Source of the DNA: Iris pallida
Taxonomy: Eukaryota; Streptophyta; Magnoliopsida; Asparagales; Iridaceae
Reading direction: 5' to 3'
Length of the DNA: 64,000 bases
Assembly: GCA_029216955.1 (NCBI GenBank)
Contig: JANAVB010002199.1
Coordinates: 17,421,561-17,485,560 of the forward strand
A program made the translations under genes and the position numbers. How positions within the stretch are numbered: the stretch's first letter is position 1; the number at the start of each line of letters is the position of its first letter. This document shows, piece after piece, positions 44,501 through 57,114 of this stretch. Under the pieces are notes generated by a model. It did not search any database and was not told the origin of the DNA. It worked only from the letters and a program-made list of their open reading frames with translations.

Positions 44501-46410
44501 GGTTAGTCTACATTTTAGTATCTTTGAGGATTAGTTATATGTTAGATGGGTATATCCTAGGATGTTAGTTTAAGGATACTATTTAGACAAGTAAGGTAAT
44601 AAGGAATACATAGACTAAGGTAATGGATATTACCTATTAGCCTAGCAAAGGGGGTTAGACCTGTAGCTAAGGTTTGTGAGTTTAATATCTAGGGTTGGTT
44701 TACCTTTCCTGGAAAATGAGGTAATGAGCTATCTAGGTATAGGGTAATGGTTGCTAATAGCCTAGATTAGAGTGTTAGTGGGTAAATATCTAACATGAGG
44801 GTAATGTTGGGTACATGGATACTAGATGTAGGTATCTTGGTAGGTAAGGGTTGATATAGGATTGTTTGACCTAGTTGACTTAGTTTGACTAGTCCAGGTT
44901 GACTGGAGTTGACCAAAAGTCAACATTAGTCTGGATGTGACCAATTGACCTAGTTTGACTAGAGTATTGACTTGGGTTGACCCAGACAGTTGACCAGGTT
45001 TGACTTAGAGTTGACTTTGACCTAGATTGACCTAGAAATTATGTAGATTGCATCATAACCATCATTTGCTTTGTTTTAAACATATTATAATCTGTACTGT
45101 TCTATTTAGGATATTGTGACTTCGGTGCAGACATCTGACATTACACTACTCTTTTCAGAGTATCAGGCGAGTACATTCTCTGATAGTTCTCTCATTTATT
45201 TGCCAGTTACTGTATTTCAGTTCTATTTAGTTTTATGTGATTCTATGATACCACACGTATGGATATTTTTGGATTCATGTATGCGACACACTCACCATAT
45301 TATCTGGCCTCTATTACTGGAATCACTGAAATCATTCCGGAATCTATTTCTGGAATAATCATATTTTGGCTGGACTCATCTCGATTCTCGTGTCGAATTC
45401 TGGATTCATTTATATTACGGGGCGGGGAAATATTGAGTAAGACATATAGACATACCCCAAATCTGGAATCTCCAACTGGAATCTACTGGAAGCATAGCCA
45501 TCTCTTGCCTGATCAGTGAGAGATGTGCCTGATTACCCACAGCCGTTTACATGTCGATCTCGGTATTTTAAAACATACTATTAGATTAGCTGGACTCACC
45601 TGGATTCTTGATCACTACCTAGAATCATCTGGTACTGGATTCATCTTGTATTAGATTCATCCCGTACTGGATTTATAGTAGTTTACACTTGTTTTACATT
45701 TACTGCCTGGACTCATTATGTTGCTTTAGTTCAGCTAGATTTACTTTACAGTCTTCATTGCCATCATTCTTCTCTTGTTTAGTTACTTACTTTCCTTGTC
45801 TCTTATCTGTTCTCCATACCATCACCTGTATATAAACTGCCATATTCATCAATAAAACTGTCTATAACTGCTTTATAGTTCCCTGTCATTTACTTGGGTT
45901 TTCTTGATGAGTTGTACTCGTTCCTGTCCTGACTGGACCTGTTGAAAATTTTACAGATGACTGCCCTGAGGACACATGCCCTAGATATTACTGTGGAGAT
46001 GGTTTAGCTACCTATGGCCCCGACACTCAGGAGTGATTGGGAGATTAGCTAGTTGTTGTTCAGCTTTCATGTTTAGAACTTGAGTTGTATATAGTTGAGA
46101 TTGTAGTTGAGATTTTAGTTGAGATTGTAGTAGGATTTTCTGAGTTTATATTTATTAGTTGTTGGTTTTATTCTGTTATTTAGTCTTTAGTTATAACTTC
46201 TGTGATATCTTATCGTTCTTAGACTATGATTGAGATTCATTATATCTATACTTGTCCTCCGTTCGGAGTTGAGATTTGACAAGTACATTATATAATTGCG
46301 TGAGTTGTTGATTAGATAGTAACCTAGGACAGCATTCTACCGTCGATACTGCGGCGTAGGCTGGGCGTTGTTACGTGCTCGTACCCTCACAGTGGGTGCG
46401 GGTCGTGACA
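41565..46410 (+). repeat. 3' LTR of the gag-only element (4846 bp)
   Basis: Intact partner of 31931-39792, with the same internal blocks. It carries the empty site for the nested solo LTR. Confidence 0.95.
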
Positions 46411-47304
46411 TCCGACCCTCATCCCTCGACAATGATGATACGACAACCTATCACTATATCTTATATAGTAGTAGATGATATTTTATTATTACATTATGTG
46501 AGTTCATCTTGATTCTGTTATATTCTTCAGATACTAGATACTAGATTCGATAAGAACATATACTACACCATATGTACAGAACATAGATGATTCACACTAA
46601 TGTATGCTAGAATGAATTTTGGGTTGTGTTCTGAGCCATCCGTTCTCACACTTAAAACACATGAATTAGTACTGTGTGTCAATCTTTATTTTTTTTTATT
46701 TTCGGCGAACCCAGGGATTGAATTCTGTATTTTGTATTTTGACTTTGTACGTATTTGAAGATATTCAATTTTTTCGTTGAGGATACTGAGTTTGTACGTA
46801 TTAGCGGATATTGATTTGGTTTGTTGAGGCTATTATATATTGACATTATTCGTTGCGGATTGTATTTTTTCTTTATATTTTTTGTATATTCTGGAATGTA
46901 TTGTGTGTGCCAGTGTTGAGTGTTCCACCGAGGGGGTTTGGCGAACCCAGGGATTGGATTCTGTATTTTGTATTTTGTGTTCTGTATTTTGGCACAGGTT
47001 CCATCTCCATTTGCATTCTGGAACCTATTTTTTTATATTTTTTTAACTTAGCGACGTTACCATTAGTCGCTAAATATTAGCGACGTTAATAAATATCGCT
47101 AAAAGCGTCGCTAAATGCTGACGTGGCAACACGTGGCACCATAAACTGATGTCAGCTCGTCGTCGCCAAAACGTCGCAACAGTGTCGCTAAACGGTAACA
47201 ACACAATAACGTCGCTATATACGTCGCTAATTAGCATCAACAATTAAACGTCGCACATAACGTTGCTAGTTAGCGAAGTTAATGACGTCGCCAAAGAACG
47301 TCGT
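46411..47304 (+). repeat. Remaining CACTA interior between the two nested LTR elements
   Basis: 46411-46680 completes repeat copy 6. 46738-47010 is the second GTACGTATTTG segment. 47045-47304 has about fifteen GCGACGTT/AACGTCGC motifs, a subterminal region cut by the next insertion and continued at 62827. No gene. Confidence 0.75.
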
Positions 47305-49804
47305 TGTCACGTCCTGCTCCCGTAGGAGTGATCGTCCTCGCTCAGGTGTGTTGCCGCACGAGCCTAGATTGCGCTCGTACAAGGCAGTTTCATAACGGCC
47401 GATTACATCGGCTGCGACGGGGTTGTCGCACAGAAGTCCCAAGCAGAATCATTGAAACATGCAGCAAAAATTTAAAGGCAAACACAAGTTATTCAAAAGA
47501 ACTCTTTATTGATATTGAATACAAGATTACATTGGTGGGCGCAAGGCCAAATTACAAGTCTCTTGTGCTCACTTTTCTCTCATTTTACAATTCACTCTGC
47601 TCTCTCTCATCTCTCGATACAATACTTGAATCCAGCGGAAGCTTCGGAAGGCGATGTCCATACATTATGTCCCGTATAAGTCTTGACATCACGCGGCCGC
47701 ACGCTTCGAATCGCCAAGGAACTCTGTGTCTCGACGCCCCCAAGTGAGCTCCGCGCCACGCGCTTCTACCTGTACCTGCACATGAAACACTGTGTGGGTG
47801 TCAGTACTCAACTGTACTGGTGGAGTGAGCTCCTCGCTCACCCATACAAAACCGACACGTTCATTTACTTTGTGCATCTTACAAGTCCCTTCACGATTGT
47901 CTTTCTAATCTTGCCTTAGGATCCATTTTAGAACAAGACGTCTCGTCCTATACTTAACAATGCAACGACAAGGTCGTGCAACGACGGGGTCGTGCCATGC
48001 CAACGTACATTCAACTTATTCGAGATAGCGCTTCACCGAGGAGCAACTCATGCGAACTCGATCGTGCCAAGACTTGTCCGTGCTTCAAGATAAGGTCGTG
48101 TCTAACGACTCCCTAACTTAGCCAACTTTTACATTACAGTCCTTTCGACTTAAAGCGATGGCACTTGACTTAACTTATGCAAACTTAGGCCAACAATGCC
48201 GATACGCGAAAGCCTTGCTTAGTGCCGAAGCACGTGTCTTGCTGACATAAGCTATAACTCATTCCTTCCGTGCTGATACAAGGCTGGCACTAACGGGATT
48301 ACATCTTACTGACTTGATACATGTCGTGCTAGACTGTCTCATGTTTCGACCGACGCCGTGCTAGTACTTGACGCTATCCAAAGGCAAACATGCGGATTGC
48401 CGCTCTCACCGACACAACAATATGAGTGGTCACTAGCAATATCAAGCTATCTTGGACTGGCTCGGGGATATCGGACCGTCCCTCCGCGGGTAGCTAGCCC
48501 CGGAGGTGCCGAATCTCCCATGCGATTATCCAGCATCCTACCTTGAGCCGCAACGCGCTTCTCCCGGGATGACATAATTTCGGTGCCCCGACGATCATTC
48601 GAGAAGACTACACCTTGTCGACAAGTTATCCAATGACCATGCAAGTCTCAACTCGATCTATCCAGTCCTTCCTTAACATAACCATGCTTTCCTTATATCT
48701 GTCGAGACTCCCAAGCCATGGGACCGATCTCGTGTGTTTCCTTTCAAGACATAGCAAGACTCCCAAGCCGCGGGACCGAACTCGTGTGCGGGACTTATCA
48801 AGACTAAGCGAGACTCCCAAGCAGCGGCGTGTGCGGGACTTATCAAGACTAAGCGAGACTCCCAAGTAGCGAGACCGATCTCGGCGACAACCAGTCGCGT
48901 GGACTTCCTTTTTTCGTGGCAAGCTTTTTACTAAACCGACCGTAGCTCGTGCCTTAGACAGACCTGGTTCTCTAGGCGATGTAAACGCTCAAGTCATATA
49001 CTTTATATGACGAGCCTTGTTCTCAAGGGACTACGTGACTTGACAACCGCAGATAGAGCAGGACAGTGCTAGAAATGGCTTTGATAGCCCAACACAACTC
49101 TTGTCTAACTTATTCGGGCAACGAATCGACGAGCAAAGGCTATACCGAGCTTCACATCGAGGGAACGTGCCATGCACGGGGTCGACTTGAACAACCAAGT
49201 TCGTGCCTAGACTTAAGCCAACAGCCGTGTAAGACGACTTAACTTGCGGGACGTGCGAAGGCTATGCCAAGCCTTAGACGATGGGACCGTGCATGCATTT
49301 TCAAGCATTCACGCGGCGACGCCTATGACTTAGGTCAATATAAGCGTTGGGGGAAAACAACGGGACCGTGCATGCTTTTCAAGCATTCAAGCGGGCGACG
49401 CCTATGACTTAGGCTTATTCGAGTGTCGGGACAACTTAGCAACTCAAGCCAACTTCCTTCTCCCAAGCCACGGGAACGAAGGATCGAGTGTCATTTGAAA
49501 GCATGCTGAATACACTTCTAAGATGACCGTGGGACCTTTTCCAAGTTCTAAGACATTCCGATGGGTCGGGATTATTCCCTTAGCTATGTGCGTTCGCAGC
49601 TTTTATGTTTATCCTACTTGTGCAAGTTGAAAACATGCGAGTTATTAAGTGAAGGCTAAGATGAGGCGAGTTCACCGAAACTATCCCACCTGTGCGAGGA
49701 GTTGCCTCGAACGAGCGAGCCTTCGAGCAGCCATTGCAAGGCTAAGTCCGAACGCTGTCGGCGTTTCGATTCCTCCGATTGAATTTGCGGGACGGGGCAC
49801 TACA
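47305..49804 (-). repeat. 3' LTR of the non-autonomous element (2500 bp)
   Basis: Plus strand TGTCACGTCC...GCACTACA; about 11 bases shorter than its partner. Contains a ~57-bp tandem repeat at 48707-48880 and a ~74-bp duplication (CCGTGCATGC...TTTTCAAGCATTC) at 49286-49420. Open frames are not conserved as proteins. Confidence 0.93.
48707..48880. repeat. ~57-bp tandem repeat in the LTR
   Basis: Three to four units of GAGACTCCCAAGCCGCGG, GACCGATCTCGTGTG, GGGACTTATCAAGACTAAGC. The partner LTR has a fuller version at 61711-61890. Confidence 0.8.
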
Positions 49805-50554
49805 ACATACACAACTCAGAACAAGTCTCGTCCTCGAGACTTTCCTGAATGCAAGCCATCCTACCATTTCTATGGCCAAGACTTAATTGTACACATTCTG
49901 CCTATGCGTTCTTTCGATTCCGAGCCACGCTCGCACGACTATCAATCCTTTCCTTTAACTTGATTTCAAATCCTTGACACTTTCCATTCCTCAAGTCTCG
50001 TTTGAATTCAACGTGTTACTTGGTTGGATCGTGCACGCATTCCAAGCGTTCCCAAAATACATGCATTCACCAAACCGCATGATAGAGAATTCATCATTCT
50101 CACTCGAGTTGTATCGTGCAGATAATCAAACATCTCTGAAATATATGTATGTCAGCCGAGTCTCGTGAGCAGGGTTTCCTATTCTTGATTCACTCTTTTA
50201 ATCCACGCCAATCCTCAAGATCAATATTTCGTTTGCTAACACTTGAAACAGGGCGTCTTGCCTATCCGCTAGGCTATTTCTCAAGGCTAAGTCAATGTCA
50301 AGATTGGAATCATAGTTCTCCAACAACAACGCGAATACTGACCCCAATCCTAGGGTCAAACCAAGGTCGATAGTACGAGGTTTTTTACCCAAGCTCGCGT
50401 CACTCAGATTTCTAAACATCGAGCACGATCACCTATTCACATCAATGCATTCGTTGCGCATATTCGAATCCATTCAAATCATCAATTCTAACCAATTCAT
50501 GTATTCGATCACAAGATCATCTAGCTCGACAATATGTTGTGCCCCAATCCCGCG
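49805..50554 (-). other. Interior of the non-autonomous element, left part
   Basis: No coding domain. The minus-strand CTCGAGGACGAGACTTGT motif at 49823-49845 parallels TTCGAGGACGAAAC of chromovirus elements and lies just before the 3' LTR. Confidence 0.6.
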
Positions 50555-52247
50555 TGTAGTGTCCCGCTCCTAGCGGTTCACTATGTAAGGCTTGTGACTT
50601 GGCTAACTCGGCCGGAACCGAGTATTGGGGAAACTTACCGTCGGCATCGAATCGATCACGGACAAGTGCATAAGAACCTTTCCAACTAATGGATTGGTTT
50701 CTCTTGAAATACGTCCAAGAGTTTTCTCTGGATGTTTTGCTGCTGGTTTTGTTGCTTGGTTTTGATGGATGCTTTTCTGAATGATTTTCGATGATTTGAT
50801 TCCTGCCCGTTTTCATCGATTTGCATAGCATTCATTCTTGAGAATTCTGAGAGAAGAGAACACTACGAGATAGATTATTAACCAAACTTTTGGTGCCAAT
50901 GAAGACTGACGCGTGATGGAAGGCTAAGCGTGCAAGTGTTCCTCTCTCTCTCGACGATTCTCTAATTTGGTGAGTGTGGATCTCTGTGGTGGTATTGTCC
51001 CTCTCGCTATTCCTTCATGCCAACTAAATAATTGTCTTGCAACATCCGTTGATCGATATCAAGATGCTAATGCCACAAGTCAATACCACTAAGATGCTAG
51101 AGATCGAACATTGAAATGAATTGATTACACTGCAATAAACTGAACATTGAACTGAAATGAATTGATGCCTAGAATAATGGTTATGAAATGCTAAGAATGA
51201 TCATGTTGCCTATTACTTCAAATATTCTATGCACACTGTGTATATCGAGTCGAACACACATTCGCCTGACCATGGACAACTTGTATACAAGGATTGAGCA
51301 ATAATTTCCTCGAACGGTACAGGGACGCCGGTACCGATTCGGCCTAGGAGGAAATAATGAAGTGCTTTGGGGAACATGAGTAATGCGAGGCATCATAGAG
51401 GCTAGCTCCCTACTGTGCTGTTATCTTATTTTTTTGAAGTCCCAAATGCAAATGAATGAATGAAAGAGTCCATATGGTTTAACAACACCAGTTGTCACAT
51501 CGTGGAAATGTATGCTAATCAATGTCTTATGCAAGGGCGGTAAGTATATTATTATTATCCTGTATCTTATGCAGAAAAGCTGGATTCGGCCAATGGTAAA
51601 GTAAACATGGTTTTATGAACTACCATGTCATTTGAATTGTGATTTACTCTAAATGTTGCCTGTCTCTAATAAGTTCATATCTTTAAAATGCTTGTCATTA
51701 ATAAAATGTTGGTTTAGCTGAGTGGGCCAACGGGGCTCACCAGCGCATTGTTATAATGTACTGACCCCTCTTCCACAGGTACTGGAGAAGGCTCGGGCGC
51801 ACATCGCAACTAAAGCTTTCTGAACTGCTATTTTCTTTCAAGTTATTTTTCCTAAAGACGCACAAAGTATTGCGGAGATTTCAAAGATAGCTACTTATAT
51901 TTCAAAGTACTAAAGGGGCATGATGTATGGAACGGGAAATTATTTTATGCCAGCCTATCAGTTGTACTTCTTTTCATGAATCAATGTAGCCGAAAAGGCA
52001 TTTCAAATATTATCGAGAAAAGTTGTATTCTGACTACAATCATCAATAAAATGAATATTTTTCTTCCTATTCTGCTTACTCAATGTTTCCGCAACTGTGG
52101 CTTATATTTCAAATATGATGAAATGATATAAATGTGCATGTTCTAGCCTTGTATAAGTGCAACTCCAGACTTGTACGGCATCACGCCTTAGCGAAGACGA
52201 TCGATTCGGCGTGAATCGAAGCAAAGCGAGCGATTCCCCGAATCGAG
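50555..52247 (+). repeat. 5' LTR of the chromovirus, lacking its last bases
   Basis: TGTAGTGTCCCGCTCC to CCCCGAATCG. The expected GGGCGTGACA end and most of the primer site are replaced by AGGTA, followed by GAGCACGGTTT, consistent with a ~20-base deletion. Confidence 0.9.
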
Positions 52248-52419
52248 GTAGAGCACGGTTTCACTTCCTCGGATTTCAAAAATAAATATTTCAAAAAGGA
52301 AGTCTTGATGCAAATTTTCTCGATTGATGGTGTTGATAGCGCTGGCATGAAATAATGTTCCATACAATAAGCCCATAAATATTTTATGAGTGCTAATGGA
52401 ATTATTTCTTTGTTGTAGA

Positions 52420-54459
52420 ATGACCAAGGGTGACAGCGCAAAGACAAATTCATCGTATGACCCAATTGAGAAACTGATTAAACAAATGGAGGCTCAGAGG
52501 AAGTAGAGCGAAGCTCAACATCGCACGCTTCAAGAGCAACTGCACTATCAGTTTCAGGAGCAGCTAGATGCTCAACAAAAACAAGTGGATAGTCTAACTC
52601 AGATTGTCACCAAGCTGTCGGCCGATTCCAATGTTTCTGCAAAGGCCACAGCAACCGAGATCGTAGAAGTGCCGGCAGAGAAACCTGAAATGCCGACACG
52701 GAAGAGGACGAGCTTCAAGTTCTCTGAATTTAAGAGCTGCGACCCGCCTGAGTTTAACGGAAGAGAGAAGCCAGATGAGGTGATGGGCTTCTTGAACACA
52801 CTGGAGGGCTATTTTCGAATGTTGGATATACATGGCAGTAAGAGAGTGGAGTGTACCGCTGTACTACTTCGTCTCAAGGCCCAGGAATGGTGGATTTCTC
52901 AGAGACAGGCACTTTGCAGAAATAGTTAGGACATGAAGATGTCTTGGGAGGCCTTCAAGCAGGCTATCATTACCCAATTCATTCCACCTGCTGTCCGTCA
53001 ACAAAAAAAGAATGAGTTCATTGCACTTCGACAGGGCAGTATGTCAGTAGAGGACTACGAGACAGAGTTTTTGAAGAGAGTCGCATTCGCTGGGTACATG
53101 ATACCGAATGACGATGCCAAGCGAGAAAGATTTGTGCAAGGCTTGAATGAGGGCCTAGAGCAAGATGCGCTAAGTCGAAAATGTACGTCTTACCGGGAGG
53201 CGTACGAGATAGCTCTCGAGATGGAGAGATTTCATAAGCCGGCTAGTCGTGAGACAATGAAGAGCAACCAAGGACTTAATAATCAGAAACGACCTTGGTC
53301 TGCTAGTAGGAACGACGCACCTAAGCATCACAATACTGGAGACAATAGGGGGTCTCAACATACAGAACGCTGTAAATCATACAACCGTTGGGGACATCGA
53401 TCTGAAGATTGTCGGGTTAAGTGTTTCAAATGTGGCGAACATGGCCATAAGGAAGCTGACTGCAGAAATAGAGAAAGGAATCAGTATCCTCCTCGTGGGC
53501 AGAATCACAACAATCCGTATCGTGGGCATAACAACAATCATAACCGGGGCCAATATAACAACCAGCATCGTGGCGAAGCACCACCAGCCTTAACGGCTCC
53601 AGCTGGGAATGCACCGAATCAACAAGGTGGGCAAGCAAGGGTTTATGCCTTGACTCAGGCAGAGGCCCAGACCGCAGAGAATGTTATAACAGGTACGTTG
53701 CTATATAAAGGCACACCTGCAAGAGTACTTTTTGATTCTGGCGCTACTCATTGTTTTATCTCTTCTGATTTTGCAACGGAAAATAAATTTTGTAGGACTC
53801 AACTAAAGACAGCTTTGTGTGTTAGCACTCCTTCGAGAGTAGATATGCCTGCAACTTTGATTTGCAGGGACGGCTACATTAAAGTTGGAGGCAAGACTTT
53901 ATCTCTGGATGCAATTGTATTCGACATCAAAGAGTACGATATCATCTTGGGAATGGACTGGCTCAGCGCTTGTCATGCAACAATTGACTGTGCGGATAAG
54001 AGAGTTGTGTTTCGCCTAACCGGAGAAACAGAGTTCTCTTACTCGTGCGGCTCGGCGTTCCAAGGACCCATGGTAATATCGGCAGTTACAGCAAGGCACA
54101 TGTTGTACTCAAGGTGTGAAGGGTTCCTTACTTCTGTTTTTGATACTCAAATAAAGGGTGTAGATTCGAATCAGACCGAGATTATGGCAGAGTTTCTCGA
54201 TGTGTTTTCGGACGAGATACCTGGAATACCGCCGGATAGAGAAATTGAATTCACAATTGATACATTTCCGGATACTCATCCGATATCAAAAGCGCCGTAC
54301 AGGATGGCTCCGGCAGAATTAAAGGAACTAAAGGTGCAGCTACAAGAATCACTAGACCGGGGATACATTCGCCCAAGTGTATCTCCATGGGGAGCTCCAG
54401 TGCTGTTTGTAAAAAAAAGGATGGGACGATGCGGCTGTGCATCGATTACAGAGAACTAA
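52420..54459 (+). pseudogene. gag: Chromovirus gag-protease with in-frame stops
   Basis: The frame opens at ATG 52420 (MTKGDSAKTN), preceded by TTCTTTGTTGTAG, which also resembles a splice acceptor. TAG codons at 52504-52506 and 52927-52929 interrupt it. Gag domain: FNGREKPDEVMGFL, AQEWW, WEAFKQAIITQFIPP, SVEDYETEF. Zinc knuckle CFKCGEHGHKEADC near 53430. Protease ARVLFDSGATHCFIS near 53725, then ILGMDWLS. RT begins with [11 protein letters not shown] and is lost at about 54410-54420, where a run of eight A shifts the frame. Both stops could be CAG to TAG changes. Confidence 0.9.
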
Positions 54460-56430
54460 ACAAGACAACCATCCGTAACAAGTATCCCTTGCCCATGATA
54501 GATGATCTGTTCGACCAGCTACAAGGGGCGACCGTGTTTTCTAAAATTGATCTTCGTTCAGGATACCATCAGTTGAAGATCAGACCCGAAGATGTTCCTA
54601 AGTCAGCATTCTGTACGAGATACGGACACTATAAGTTTTTGGTCATGCCATTCGGCTTGACTAATGCTCCAGCAGCCTTTATGGATTTAATGAATAGAGT
54701 GTTTCGACCGTTCTTAGACAAGTTTGTTGTTGTGTTCATCGATGACATCTCGATCTACTCAAGGGACAGGGAGACTCATGCCGAGCACTTGAGAGAAGTA
54801 CTTCAGACGCTGCGGGACAACCAGCTCTAAGCAAAGCTAAGCAAGTGTAAGTTTTGGATGAACAGCGTGTCGTTCCTAGGACATGTTGTTTTGGCATAAG
54901 GTGTTGTCGTTGACCCAAAGTAGATTGAGGCAGTTGTGGACTGGAAGCAGCCTGCATCAGCTAGTAAGATACGGAGTTTTCTTGGTTTAGCCGGATACTA
55001 CCGTAGATTTGTGAAAGATTTTTCGAGAATCGCATCGCCTTTGACTCGCCTAACCCAGAAGGGAGTCGTATTTAAGTGGACCGACAACTGTGAGAGTAGT
55101 TTCCAAGAACTCAAATAGCGGCTCGTCACGGCTCTAATTTTAGCACTTCCAGAGGGCTCTGAGGGATTTCAGATCTACAGTGACGCGTCGGAACTTGGTT
55201 TGGGATGTGTTCTTATGCAACATGGGAAGACAATATCTTATGCGTCGAGACAACTCAAACAGCATGAGAAGAATTATCCAATACATGATTTGGAACTGGC
55301 GGCGATTGTGTTCGCGTTGAAATTGTGGCGACACTATCTCTATGGTGTGTCCTGCGAGATCTTCATGGATCACAAAAGCCTGAAATACATATTCACACAG
55401 AAGGAATTGAATTTAAGGCAGAGGCGTTGGTTAGAATTGATCCAAGATTATGACTTGACAATCTCTGACACGTCGGGTAAAGGGAACGTAGTAGCTGATG
55501 CCTTGAGTCGAAAATTTGTTGGATCACTAGCAATAGCAAAAGAGGTACTACGGGATCTTGAAGAGATGGGCATCGAATTCAGGATCCATCCGCAGAATGT
55601 ACAATTGGCTCAATTGCAGCTTGAGCCGAGTCTCCAGGGAAGGATTAAGATTGCTAAGAAGGATGACCCATTTCTGCAGAAGATACGTGAGTTGATTCTA
55701 GCAGGAAAGGCGTCAGACTTTACCGTTGAAGATGACACTATTCGTGTCAAGGGAAGATTGTGTGTCCCTAAGGATGAGAATATCAGAAAGGAAATACTGA
55801 CCGAGGCTCATTTTGCGAAGTATTCCTTGCATCCGGGAAGCACGAAGATGTATAAGGATCTGCGAACAACATTTTGGTGGCATGGTATGAAGAAGGATGT
55901 GGCTCTATTCGTGTCACAATGCATGGCTTGTCAGCGTGTGAAGGCCGAACACCACCGTCCAGGTGGAGAATTACAAAATTTGGCTATTCCACTATGGAAG
56001 TGGGATAATATCTGTATGGATTTTATAGTCGGTTTGCCAAGAACTCAGAAGGGGAATGATGCAATTTGGGTTATCGTAGATAGATTAACCAAGTTGGCAC
56101 ATTTCATTCCAATAAAAGTTACGTGGGGAGTAGAACGGTTGGCTCAGATCTACATAAATAAAATTGTCCGATTACATGGGGTGTCAGCTTCGATAGTGTC
56201 GGATAGAGACGGAAGATTCTTGTTGCGATTTTGGATAAGTCTGCACTCATCAATGGGCACAAAGTTGAACTTCGGTACGGTATACCATCCGCAGACCGAT
56301 GGTCAGACAGAGAGAGTAAACCAGATTCTTGAAGATATGTTGAGATTGTGCATGCTCGATTCGAAGACAAATTGGGACATACATCTCGCATTAGCAGAAT
56401 TTGCCTATAAAACAGTTATCTGGCAAGTAT
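54420..56430 (+). pseudogene. pol: Chromovirus RT-RNaseH-integrase with stops
   Basis: After the frameshift the frame carries [23 protein letters not shown] and [11 protein letters not shown] (the FIDD catalytic box of RT). Stops follow at about 54828, 54897, 54921 and 55116. RNase [27 protein letters not shown]. Integrase: zinc site with [11 protein letters not shown] and CMACQRVK; catalytic core [20 protein letters not shown] and [14 protein letters not shown] one-base loss near 56410 (TATAAAACAG) shifts the frame before [16 protein letters not shown]. These enzymes copy element RNA and insert the DNA; this copy cannot make them intact. Confidence 0.9.
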
Positions 56431-57064
56431 CCAAATGGCCCCGTACGAAGCCTTGTATGGACGAAAATGTCGATTACCGATATGCTGGGATAAAGTAGGT
56501 GAATGGCAAGTGCTTGGACCGGAACTTGTGGAGCAGGCCGTCGAGAAAGTTCGCTTAATTCGAGAAAGACTTAGAGTGGCTCAAAGTCGACAGAAGAGTT
56601 ATGCGGACGTACATCGACGACCTTTGGAATTCACAGTAGGAGATCATGTCTTCTTGAAGGTCACACCCATGCGAGGTGTGATGCGATTTGGGATGAAAGG
56701 AAAGCTGAGCCAGAGATTCGTCGGACCATTCGAGATTTTGGAGAAGGTAGCCTCAGTGGCTTATCGACTTGCACTACCTCCGGCCTTGGCTGATGTGTAC
56801 GATATCTTCTATGTATCCCAACTGCAGAAGTACGTGCACGATCCAAGCTATGTAGTGAACTTTGATCAGCTACAGCTGAGCGCTGACCTATCCTATACTG
56901 AAGAGCCTGTCCAGATTTTGGATAGGAAAGAGAAAGTTTTACGGAACAGTGTCTTTAGTCAACGTGCTGTGGCGGAACCATGCTGTCGAGGAGTCGACGT
57001 GGGAGTTAGAAGAGGAGATGCGGGTGAAGTACACGTACTTCGCTGTTTGATAATTTTGAGGTAG
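56431..57064 (+). pseudogene. Integrase C-terminus and broken chromodomain
   Basis: [18 protein letters not shown], then GDHVFLKVTPMRGVMRFG, GKLSQRFVGPFEIL and FYVSQLQKYVHDPS are integrase C-terminal blocks of plant chromoviruses. A frameshift near 56955 then moves the chromodomain to another frame, where VLWRNHAVEESTWELEEEMR is read (about 56962-57030). Chromodomains direct integration to particular chromatin. Confidence 0.85.
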
Positions 57065-57114
57065 GACCTTTGCTTTAAGTTTCGAGGACGAAACTTTTTC
57101 TTAGTGGTATATTA

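Larger units (their letters stand above)
31931..46410 (+). mobile_element. Gag-only, long-LTR Gypsy element (TR-GAG type, Tekay-like ends)
   Basis: LTRs of about 4.9 kb start TGTAACACCC and end GGGTCGTGACA. A perfect 5-bp duplication TCCGA flanks the element (31926-31930, 46411-46415), and the same repeat unit elsewhere (GACTGTCCTCCGACCCTC) is the empty site. The interior is only about 1.8 kb (39793-41564) with a broken gag and no protease, RT or integrase. TTTCGAGGATGAAATTT precedes the 3' LTR, as in Tekay/Del elements. It needs enzymes from a relative. Primer site: TTGGTGGCCC follows the 5' LTR instead of the usual TGGTATCAGAGC. Confidence 0.92.

Noticed and set aside
47305..49804. Pairing the 47305 LTR with the 50555 LTR as one element
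   Set aside because: Their sequences differ beyond the termini; each has its own partner and its own target duplication.
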